64,000 bases of DNA from Lepisosteus oculatus (Eukaryota > Chordata > Actinopteri > Semionotiformes > Lepisosteidae): NCBI RefSeq assembly GCF_040954835.1, contig NC_090716.1, positions 3,645,605 through 3,709,604 of the forward strand. The letters run 5' to 3'. Every line of letters begins with the position of its first letter. Within the stretch, counting starts at the first letter, position 1. Positions 36,181 through 46,609 of this stretch are shown piece by piece. The position numbers and the translations under genes were made by a program. A model generated the notes under the pieces. The model saw only the letters and a program-made list of their open reading frames with translations. It did no database searches and was not told the DNA's origin.

Positions 36181-36236
36181 TGATTGCAAGATGTCCCGAC
36201 CAGCCGCCTGCGCTGCCGACTCTGCCAGTGGGGCAG
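36181..36236 (+). other. NR1H3: NR1H3 first exon with its own ATG
   Basis: An ATG at 36191 in good context (AAGATG) opens a frame of 15 codons plus one base, ending at a strong donor GGGCAG/gtaagg. Spliced to exon 2 (44861), it makes a 22-codon upstream frame stopping at 44881-44883, just before the main ATG. Spliced directly to the exon at 52017 it is in frame and gives an alternative N-terminus. The 5' limit is inferred. Confidence 0.5.
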
Positions 36237-37483
36237 GTAAGGAGCTGGGCTGCCTGTCGTCCTCCTCTCCTCTTTCCTGAAAGCCGGCAGGGTTTTTTCT
36301 TCTTCTTCTTCTTTTGTTGTTGTTGTTGTTGTGTCCAGCTCTTGCTCGCTTTGATGACGTTAAACCGGTGGGCTCCCGGAACAAGCTGACAGCGGACTGT
36401 GTCCAATCCTCGCCTTAGTCATTTCTGTCGCGGCTCCGGGATTTCGGCTGTGTTTTATTCCGCTTAATGGACGGCTACCAGAGGGCTTTATCCTGCTTTA
36501 CGTGTGCGTGCGTGGCCGGGAGGACGTGGGAAACTTGGCAGAGTGAGGAGGAGGAGGAGGAGGAGGAAGAGGAAGGGAGAGGGGGTGTCTTAGGTACGTT
36601 TCGCGAAATTAATATTCACCGTCAGCTTCCCGTGAAGCACCTACACAGCCTCAGACGCAGCTGAAACTGTCAGACCCCGGCGACCCCTGGTCCTCCGTCA
36701 CGAAACGTCCTGCTCGCAACAAGTAAACAAACCGGGCAGACCAGGAGCGTGTGAAGTTCACACGGCGCGATGTCGTAGCCAGCCCTCGTTTCTCTCGGTC
36801 ACGGATCCGACTGCATACAAGCCTGCGCTCAGGACAAGGTTCAGGCACGATCACGCACTCGGGACCGGTCAGGCACGGCACAGGACGCACTGTCTGTAGC
36901 CGAAGTTCTCACGATGTCGGACTAGACGAGCCCTAGACCAGCGGCGTCATTTTCGGCGTCTCCTTGTGGACTTTCTTCTGAATCGTGAGCGAAGTAAGCG
37001 AGCTCTCTCTTTCTGCTCGCGAAACGGAGCGTGTTCGGTCCCGAAGTGGTGGCGTTTCGACTTCTGCCAGTTTCGATCAGTCCCGTACTTGGTGGGGGGG
37101 TTCAGCTGTAAGACCCGACCCTGTCTCCCAGTGTCCCGCCTGTCCTGCCTGTTGTTCTGGGGTTCGTCGGAAAGCGGCCGGGAATGAAATGAGATTCCGG
37201 AGTTCTGTCCTGTTTGCCGTGTAAACTCGAGATCTAGTTGTTACCACCCAGGACGTGATGAGATCCTCGCCACGACTTTGTGCACTTAAAAAAAAATCAA
37301 TTTTAATGAACCAAACCTACAACTTTTATCACCCACCTGACAAAAGAAAAGCCAGAAAGGACACTGACACCTGACTGGAAGATAAATATATTGGATGGAT
37401 TATAAAGGCTGATTTGGTAGCTATGAGACTCTCCAAATATTTACCTACTTATTTTTTATAGTATAAAACTTGAGCAATATTAT

Positions 37484-37660
37484 GGCAGCGTCGTGGTGAG
37501 CATTGCTACCTTCCAGCACTGGGGCCTGGGTTCAGTTCCTGGGGTGATGTCTGTGTGGAGTTTGCATGTTCTCCACGTGTTCATGTGGATTTCTTCCTGG
37601 TGCTCCAGTTTCCTCCCACAGTCCAAAGACTTACTGGTCTGTGTTTGTGAGTGTCCTGTG
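37484..37660 (+). mobile_element. Common fish SINE-like repeat, head and body
   Basis: It reads GGTGAGCATTGCTACC, CTGGGTTCAGTTCC, GGAGTTTGCATGTTCTCCAC and TTTCCTCCCACAGTCCAAAG, the family found at 5192-5478. It continues directly into the minisatellite below. It lies in NR1H3 intron 1. Confidence 0.7.
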
Positions 37661-38170
37661 ATGGGCTGGTGTCCTGTCCAGAGGGGGTGTGTGTCTGTGA
37701 GTGTCCTGTGATGGGCTGGTGTCCTGTCCTGGGGGTGTGCGTCTGCGAGTGTCCTGTGATGGGCTGGTGTCCTGTCCAGAGGGGGTGTGTGTCTGAGTCC
37801 TGTGATGGGCTGGTGTCCTGTCCTGGGGGTGTGTGTCTGTGAGTCCTGTGATGGGCTGGTGTCCTGTCCTGGGGGTGTGTGTCTGTGAGTCCTGTGATGG
37901 GCTGGTGTCCTGTCCAGAGGGGGTGTGTGTCTGTGAGTGTCCTGTGATGGACTGGTGTCCTGTCCTGGGGGTGTGTGTCTGTGAGTCCTGTGATGGGCTG
38001 GTGTCCTGTCCTGGGGGTGTGTGTCTGTGAGTCCTGTGATGGGCTGGTGTCCTGTCCAGAGGGGGTGTGTGTCTGCGAGTGTCCTGTGATGGGCTGGTGT
38101 CCTGTCCAGAGGGTGTGCGTCTGTGAGTGTCCTGTGATGGGCTGGTGTCCTGTCCTGGGGGGGTGTGTCT
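37640..38170 (+). repeat. SINE-derived minisatellite, about 11 copies of 44-50 bp
   Basis: The unit contains CCTGTGATGGGCTGGTGTCC, which is an internal piece of the neighbouring SINE family. Units alternate between TCCAGAGGGGGTGTG and TCCTGGGGGTGTG endings. It lies in NR1H3 intron 1. Confidence 0.9.
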
Positions 38171-38171
38171 G

Positions 38172-38520
38172 TGTGGGTCCTAATGCTCCAGTATAGTGAT
38201 GGGAACACTATACTGTAAAAAGGTGCCGTCCTTCGGATGAGACGTACAACCGAGGTCCTGACTCTCTGTGGTCATTAAAAATCCCAGGGTGTCTCTCGAG
38301 AAGAGTAGGGGTGTTACCATGGTGTCCTGGTCAAATTTCCCCCCTGGCCTTTACCCATCATGGCCTCCTAATAACCCCCATCTCTGAACTGGCTTCATCA
38401 CTCTGCTCTCCTCCCCACTGAGAGCTGGTGTGTGTGAGAGGACTGGAGCATCATCCAGGTGGGGCTGCACACTGGTGGTGGTGGAGGGGACCCCCATGAC
38501 CTGTAAAGAGCTTTGAATGG
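38172..38520 (+). mobile_element. 5S-derived SINE, 5'-truncated, fused to the preceding array
   Basis: It starts within the element at GTGGGTCCTAATGCTCCAGT and continues through the GACGTACAACCGAGGTCCTG segment to CTGTAAAGAGCTTTGAATGG. The 5S-like head is missing; the minisatellite abuts it directly. Confidence 0.8.
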
Positions 38521-38924
38521 TGCCGTGCCCATGCCCCAGTGTTGTGAGATGTGATACCCGGCATGGCTGAGGGCATTGGCTCAGGCAGTGAGCCCGCCCC
38601 CCCCCCCCAAAAAAAAAAAGCTGATGGGGGTCTCCGGTGTCATCACAAGACCCCCTGCTGTAACCTTTCATCCCAGCGGGGAGCGAGACTGCCGGGGGGA
38701 GGGGGGGGCAGAGCCGGGCTAAGGCTCGTGCAGCAGGCGGGCGGGCGGCCTGCCAGATCTGTGCCCCAGGCAGCACCCATCGAGTGCCGAGGGCGGCTCT
38801 CGGGGGTTTCCAAGCTCCGCCGCTGTGATTTTCTGAAATAACGCGCCGAGCTTGAGGTGGGAGAGCTTGCCAGAGGTTTTTGCTCTCTCCGGGTGGAGGG
38901 GGCTACTGACTTTGAAAGCCTTTG

Positions 38925-39060
38925 GCGAAATCAAGCTGCACGTGGGCTGGACTTACTGGACTCCGAACCGGAAGGTTGCGGGTTCGACTCCCGGGTGGGG
39001 GCACCAGGTTATCCCCTTGGGCAGTTCCCAGGTGCCTAAATGTGTGCGAATGGATGTGGC
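38925..39060 (+). mobile_element. tRNA-derived SINE head
   Basis: Contains a box B-like T arm, GGTTGCGGGTTCGACTCCCG, at 38974-38993, with no matching anticodon arm, so it is a SINE remnant and not a tRNA gene. Confidence 0.4.
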
Positions 39061-40576
39061 TGTGCCCCATTCTGAATTCATCAGCTGTTTTTGTGGTCTC
39101 GTTACCCGCCGTGCCTTCCAGCTGGAGTCGGGGTGCCGAGACCCTGCCAAGTCCCTTCCCCTTGTGCGCCGTTGTGTCTTTTGTGGTGCTGTTGTTTGGG
39201 GACAGCTTTCCTCTATAGACTTGCGCCGCCTGACGGGTTTTTAGGGTTCACCGGGTGGCCTGGGGTTTTCGTCCTGTTGGGGGAGAAGAGGGGAGCTTCA
39301 GCGCCTGCCTTCTCTTGGGGTTTCCCAGGACAGCAGAGAACGGCCTGGCGGAGAGCAGCTGTGGACGTCGGCTTTAAAAGACGCGATCTGCTCCCCCCCT
39401 CGTCGCTTCCGACGGAGTGGGTGCTTTTCCGGGGCCTTTGAGGAGAAGGCAGGCCGCGCAGCCCTCGCCGCCTTTGCGCCGGATCTCCTTCTTTGTTTTC
39501 CTCTGGTGATGGGCCCGAATCCGGGCGCACCAATCCGCCGGGCCGCGGTGATTACTGAAAGATAAGCCACGCAGAGCGCTGGACTTGGCGAGAGCTGGGA
39601 GGCAGGGTTACTCCAGGTCATCCTGGCCTGCTGAATCAAGCCCGTTGTCTGAGAGTTATTTGGCCGTTTTATCCCACCTTCTGAAGAGCCAAGGCGATGC
39701 AGTGGACATGACTAATTAGGGCTGCCCACCACAGGGCTGCATCATGACTCAGAAGTGGGGCGTGCGCTGGGGATTGTACTGTAGGTTTTCTCGGGGCTCG
39801 GGGCCGGGCCTGTATCCCCATGGAAATATTTATCTTCTGGGTAAGCGGCAGACGTGGGTCACCTGAACTCAGGAGAGCGGAGGGCTGGTTCTGATTCTCT
39901 CGTCGTGACAGCGTGTTGGAAAGCCCGCTGGGAGCTCGCGTGCGCAGTGTGTGCGCGCGCGCACGTGCTGTGCGAGCGTGCGTGTTGGGTGGTTGCACGC
40001 TGTTTCCAAAATAAGCAGTGCAACATCTGCGCGTTTGTCACAGCCGGCGTGCTTCCTGCTTCAGGCTGCTCCCTCCACTCGATCCCCAGAGTCGAACTGG
40101 CAGGGAGCAGCCTGGGTGTGTGGCACTGGCCTGCAGACCCCCGTGCCCAGCTGAGCGATGAGCCGGAGCCGTGCCCGCTGTGATGCAATGGAGGTGCCTG
40201 TCACAAGGGGAGCAGACCCCACCCCCACAGCTCATACACGGAACGTACTCCTTAACCAGAAAGGCAAATATGCTTCTGTGAATGCAAAAGAAGAATGCAA
40301 ATAAGGAGATCGAGAAGGAGAGAGAAGTTGGTGGAATTTGACTGTGTTGTGACCCTCTGCTGGGTCCCCTGTGGTGGTCCAGTGGTTGAAACTGGAGTTT
40401 CAACCCTTCTGAAGTGTAAGACTTGCCCGTCTGAAATCTTTTTTTTCACGTTTGATTTGTGTGCTTCACGTTTGATTTGTGTGCTCCAGTTGGGGGCGTT
40501 CGTAGGAGTCGCCGTACTCGCTGGCCGCCTGTTTTCTTTCAGGGCTACCGTATATATATATATGCAAAGGAACAAG

Positions 40577-40720
40577 TGACAGGTTTATTCCGCGCTGAAA
40601 AGAAGAAGAAAGAAAACGCAACGTTTCAGCCCTGGAGCCTTCTTCAGGTGTGGAGCTCACACCTGAAGGAGGTTGTTTTCTCTCTTAGGTTTATTCCATG
40701 CTGAAAAAAGTTCTTGTTCC
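40577..40720 (+). repeat. Fish interspersed repeat with perfect short hairpin
   Basis: Contains CAACGTTTCAGCCCTGGAGC followed by CTTCTTCAGGTGTG, a widespread fish repeat phrase. CAGGTGTG and CACACCTG form a perfect hairpin around GAGCT near 40647-40667. A related stretch is at 41670-41780. Confidence 0.5.
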
Positions 40721-42601
40721 TTTGCAGCCTACGCGTGCTGACGCAGCTCCCCACCTGGACTGTATATATATATTTTTGTTTTTCGCTGGCGAGAGCAGGC
40801 CCGGGTCGGCGCTGGTGCAGCAGCCAGATAGCAGGGGTCTAACTGGTATGGTCCCGCCCCCTCACTCGCAAGAACAGGCCTCTCGAGGAATAAAGGGCAG
40901 TAAAGCGCAGATGGGCAGCAGGTAGAGAGCAGAGGGCACGATGAGCCGTGGCGATGAACTCGGAAAGCGGCGCGGACTGTCGAACAGGAAAAGGCTCGAG
41001 CAGGGCCCTGCGGGAGTCTGACAGCAGTGTGAACGACCGGCAGTAACCCCTCTCTCTCTCTCTCACTCTCTCTCTCGCACGTTCTCTGTTCTACAGGACC
41101 AAGAGAACAGCCTTGAGAGGCAGACTGGGCGAGCTCCAGCCAGAAGCTGTGGACAGACGCGCCGAGACCGAACCCTGGGAAACCTCCCGTCCCGGCGCAG
41201 AGAAACCCTCAGGCCTGGAGGCAGCTGAGACACTCTGTTCCACCCTTTTTTTTTTTAAAACTGTGGCAGTGCTGACACTCTGTGGATAGGAAGGGGTTAA
41301 GGCACAAAGACACGGTTCCGGGGAGCTGTTGACATGATTATGCACAGTAAACAGTGAAAGAATCTCTGGCACACACAAAACAAAGGCGTAATTACAGAGG
41401 TAGGTGCAATACCGCTTCATTCTTTTTTTTTCTCCCTCCCACCATTAAAATAGCTACTTTTCTCCCTTTCGTGCACAAAAACAAGACCTAGTGACTGAGA
41501 CAAACATAGCGCTTAAAATAACATAAAAGCTCTCTGGAAGGCTGTACACGGGGACTGTAAGTTATTCTGTGGGTTTTTTTTTATCCCACTCTGAGTTTGT
41601 AAGTCTGCCGTTCAATTTGGAGAGCCAGGTGTTGGTAGGTCTGGTCAGATGTGCAAATAAAGGTGGAAAGTAGGAATAAAAAAAGCAAAGTTTCAGCTTC
41701 TTGAGGCTTCTTCGCACCTGGAGCAGGCTGAAGAGCCAAACTCTCCTTCTCTTTTTGCTTTTCAGTGTGCAGTTGTAAAGGAGCAAGTTCAGGTCAACTA
41801 ACGCTCTCCACTCCTACCTCTCCGGCAGGATGTTTGTCTTTTCTGTCACGGGGATATAAACTGGGAATTCTTTGCCCAAAAACATACCGCTTCCTCACAC
41901 CCGAGTTCCATTCTGTTGTATACCAGTACTATGAAAGGTGGCTTTTACTGTGGCATATTGTTGGTGAAAGAGCTGTACAGTTAAAAACAGCCCCCCTCAC
42001 TGGAGCTGGTCTGTCTCTGTGGGAGTAGAGTTAACTTTTTTTTTTTCTTCAAGCAAATATTTTGGTAATGGTTCTGTGCTCAAAGGCTCATGGTGGGCTG
42101 CTTGGGGACATTAGGGGGTCACTGAGATAACGCTATCAAATCTGGTCACAATCTGAAGCGCCCTGCTTTGAGGAGGGAAAATCTATAGAGCGTGGAGTAT
42201 GTTGTGATATGAAACCACAAGTGAGGTGCTTCGGGCAATTGTGATTTGTAGTTTCAGCTCAATTTCTAGAGACCTCATCTTAAATTGACCAGCTGGCCAT
42301 TTACAATATAGGGGGTGCAGGTGACCAGCTGGCCATGTTCAATAGTGGGGTGTGGAGATGCCCTAAAGTTATGACAAAGTGTAAATGAGGAGCAGAGCTG
42401 TTGACGCGTCACCCCCCAGGGCAATGAATGGATAGTGCCACAGAGCATTTTCTGCAGGGTCAGTGCAAGTGTTCTGTTTTTTTTTATATTGAAATTGATT
42501 CAAGTGTGCAGCGTGGTGTTCTGTACACTCTTCAATATCGTCTGGACCTTTGGACTCCCACCTGTACACAGTGAGAGATGGGATGTCTGGGTCAATAATC
42601 T

Positions 42602-42624
42602 CCCCCCCCCCCCCCCCCCCCCCC
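42602..42624 (+). repeat. Homopolymer of 23 C
   Basis: An uninterrupted C run, followed by GCCCGCC and a CA repeat. Length may be affected by sequencing. Confidence 0.8.
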
Positions 42625-42922
42625 GCCCGCCACACACACACATGCGATTCGGTGACAGACTCTGGCAGCAGACCAGTTAAAGGGCCCTGTGTGGAGAGGA
42701 GAGGCAGGATCCTTGTTTTGCAGAGACTGGGGGTCAGCAAAAAAAAAAATGGTGGCGAGGACAGAAGAAGAGACTAAAAATGAGTGAACTCTACATAATA
42801 GGTCTTTTTTTTAAACTGGTTGTTTCTACTTTTTGTCCTGAACCTCCCTGTTTCTGCAGTCCTAATAGTTAAGCCCCTGTCAGACATGAAGGCACACTCT
42901 TGATTGCTTTCCCTCTAGATAA

Positions 42923-43276
42923 GTAGTAGGGCCGATTTTTCTTTTGTGTTCAATCTGTTTATTGGTTTTTCAGGGAAATGGAAGAATATTACACGGTACG
43001 GAATACGATGATAAACTGAATGTAAGCAATCATCATGGCATGAAAGACTTGGTAGCTGAGCCAACTGTGCAAATCCAACAGTGATTGGGGAATACCAGTG
43101 GTACTGTGCTTGAGAATCAGGATCTCCGAGAAATAACTGAATTGGATAAGTTGTTTGAAGAGGGGAAAAACAAGTCTGCCCTTCCTCTGCAACCGTACCC
43201 TGAAAGGCAAAGGTGTCCACCACGTATACTGACCTATGAAACCTTGGGAGAACTCTGTTTTGATCCGAGCCCTTAA
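42923..43276 (+). other. Unrecognised open stretch with one internal stop
   Basis: The plus-strand frame is open for about 118 codons apart from a TGA at 43082. It reads, for example, GRILHGTEYDDKLNVSNHHG and later LREITELDKLFEEGKNKSAL, which has protein-like composition. I do not recognise it. The opposite strand is also open for 153 codons (43376-42915). It may be a decayed exon or retrocopy in NR1H3 intron 1, or chance. Confidence 0.3.
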
Positions 43277-44901
43277 AGTAAAAGGTGTTCAGACAGCAGA
43301 ACAACCCCGTTTCCATTGTCGGGGCTTCTGGAGACTTTCGGAGCCTGGTTATACAGTTAACATTCAAAATGTTCATTAGAGACGCATTGTCTCCTACTTA
43401 GGAATGCACAGAATTGTGTTAAGTGCTCATGGGAGTATGTTGACGCGCTTGTGCGGGAAGATAATATGAATTCTAATTCTAATTTCGGACCTCATGGACA
43501 TCAGGCCCGAGGTCCAGGTATTCACGGTTCTGTTTGACGTAGCTGGCTTCGAACCCGCCAGGGCACTGGGCCTGTCTCTGTTGTGGGAGCTCTGTGGCCG
43601 AACAGGGGGCCGCGCTGCGCGTTTGTACTGAAACCAGTCGTGTCGTTGGGCTCGGGGGGAGGCTTGTGAGGAAGTAATGGGGGGGGCCCCCCGTGTGCAG
43701 CTAGGAGGACATGCTTCAGGGGTCCCACAGCCATCTTCTGTCTCTGTCCCCGGCACGGCTCCCCGCTGGGTGTGAGAGAACCCCTTTGCTGCTCTCCCAC
43801 ATTCTTTAAGCACCGAAATGGAGTCGGCTGATATCGGGGTGTTTGTTTTTGGACCAGCTGCGGTGTCCTCTGTGTGGTGTTCAGATCCAGTTGGGGGCAA
43901 ATCGCCGGACTTTAGAGCTAAAAAAGGTTATGTTAAACATGTACGGTGTAATAGTGCTACACGTTTGTCCGGACTTTGTGCATTTAGGGGGTGTCTTAGA
44001 GGCAAGGTGGGTGTGGCAGCCCTGCCACCTCGCAAATCTTGGGTCCTGCTTCTGATTCCAGGCTGGGGCTCCTTCTGTGTGGAGTTTGCATGGTGTTCGC
44101 AGTTGTGTGGGTGCTCCGGAGTCCTCTCGTCTCCCAAAGGAGACCCGCCCTCCCTCGTAAATCTGCCAGGGTAGCACCTAAGAATTGAAGAAAGAGGAAC
44201 GCCGAGTTGACAGTTGTCCTTCTCCGCGCGGAAAGCTTTGCCCCGTTCGCAGGCCGCCGTCTGGGAGGCGCCACGGCGCCGGCGGCGTTTCGCACCCGTC
44301 AGCAGGAGGACGGGGGAGAAAGAAGAAGGAAACCTGGCCTGTTCCCCCACCCCCACCCCCGAAAACGGGGCCTTCTTCACTTTCACTACCGCAGCGCGGG
44401 TGGGGCTCACATCCGCACTGCCGCCAGGGTCCAGAAAAGACGCCCAGGAGGAAGTGGGCAAGAGAAACTCCTGGGGTCCCTCTGTCTGCTCTCCAGTAAC
44501 ACCCCGTCCTTCACGGTTTTTCACGCCCATTTCTCGGAAGCCTGTGGCGCGGACTTGCTTTAGAAAGTTCCCGAGCTGGTTTTGAGCGTGTTGCAGTAAT
44601 TCCCAGCTAGTTTCCTTACTCTTCTGAAAGGAGTGTCGCTTTCTGCACAGCGAGTCATTTAGGAGCTTTAATTGCATTGTGTATTGCAAAGGCTTTTATT
44701 TTTTTTAACCTCACTTCTGTGGCATGGAAGATCTCCCTCTTTAGGCTGCCAAAGGAACACTGTGCATTTTGTTCGACTTCTTGCTCCAGAGGTGAAAGGT
44801 CATAGGATTATTTCCCCGCGTTTCCAGCGGTAACCCTTTTGTTTGTCTTCCCTGCTCCAGGTGGAGGAGTGATTTCGTTATGACAAGCTGCTGTGCAGAA
44901 G

Positions 44902-46572
44902 ATGTCCGCACTGTCTGCGACTAATATCGCTGATGTTGGTCACGGTAAGGAAGAGAGACTATTCGTTTTTGTGGGACACAAATCTTTGGGGGTGACCGCC
45001 TGATTCTGTGCCCACTGGGATACAGACTGCCTTTAAATCAAAAGACTTTGATTTGTATACTCGTGAGTCGAACTTTTGCTGGGATGATAAAGTCCTGTGC
45101 ACAGTAAATGAGTAAAGTCAGCTGTCCTATGTTCCTGGCAGCGATCAGACCTTGTGAACAACTATTATCGATGTGCCTGAAATCGCTCTTAAGGGGGAGT
45201 TTTCACCCTGTCCAAAAGATGTTGTAAAATTTTCAGCTGTCCCTGTGAGCACAGAGTCAAGAGCTCACGCTCCATGAATCCTCCCCTGGCATTCCTGCCA
45301 TAGGATCTCACTGCTGATCGGGTCATGATGGAAAGAGCGAGGCTGAGATTTGTTGGGGTTTTTTCCCCCAAATCGCGCAGGCGCCTTCAAGAATTAAATG
45401 TTTCGGTTAAGCCGTACCCCGCTGGTCCAGGTGATGCTGATGATGATGCCGATAGGTTACGGGAATAGATCAGGATCTCTGCCATTCGCAAATTGCAAAG
45501 CTGGTGTGCGACGTTGGGTGGAAAGCAGCTGATCCAGATGTACTGTAGCACGTTGAAGGGCTTGGAGCAGAGAGAGGAACAGTCTGGCGCTGTGAACCGA
45601 GCATGCACCAGACATCGGCCTCCTGGGACTGACTGGGCTCTCTTCAGCCTCCGTGGGGGACAGGACAAACGTTCATGTTTCCAGATGGTCCAGATTTCCG
45701 ATCGGCTTGAGAGCTCGGGGGAGAAGCCGCGGGGGTGGAGGGTGTTTGGAGAGCCGAGCAGCAGGAATGTTCAACTCTCCTGGCCTAGCCTGGAGCCTAA
45801 TTACATAACGGATTTACACTGGATTTAAATCAGTTCCCAAGATCCCCACTGAACCCAAGTCCACAGGGCCTTTATGCAGTTTCATCCCCAGTAACCACAT
45901 CCACAGACTTTTCTTTTTCAAGATTTCCTCTCTGCCTGCTCTCCCTTTCCTCCTGCGTAAGAATCCCGAGTGGACTATCGGCACTGCAGCAAAGTTTTTT
46001 CGTGAGGCTGAATTTGTAGGTGAAGCGGAGCCGGGACAGACTAAATCAAGGGTTTAATTTTTCTTTCCAACATAGAATTAATACCGTCCCAGCTTGTCAG
46101 GCATGCTAAAGACCAAAGTTTCACGTTTACATTGTACTTATTGGTGCTTGGCCAATGATAATGCGTGCATCGACTGGCCGGTTAGGAATGTGGACTCCTG
46201 AGATTGTTATAAGAACAGTCAATCAGCCAGTGACCCTGAATAAACAGTAGGGGGAATGGTGTTTAAAATCCATTGCGATAACAAGAGTACAAGACCAGCG
46301 ATTTCTTAGCATCGGTCAGTGTTGGGTTGTGTTTGTAACCAGGAAGATTCGGTCTCCATCAGTAGGCGGTGACCTTTTTTTTTAAATCAATAAAGCAAAA
46401 CCCCCCTTTCTCTGTACCCTTCGCTCATGCAGAGAAGTTCTAAGCCATCGGAAGCTCAACTGCCCACGGTTCGCAGAGAGGAAGAGCAGCCCCACCCACT
46501 CACATTTTACAGAATGATGTGGCGCGCTTAGAACGTGTTCCTAGCAAATCCTCAGTGTGACATCCTGAAAGA

Positions 46573-46609
<37 letters not shown>

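Noticed and set aside
37480-38208. Minus-strand 242-codon frame rich in TGHQPITG repeats
   Set aside because: Antisense of the SINE-derived minisatellite.
38960-39010. Possible tRNA gene from the T-arm-like sequence
   Set aside because: No cloverleaf with an anticodon arm can be drawn; it is a tRNA-derived SINE head.
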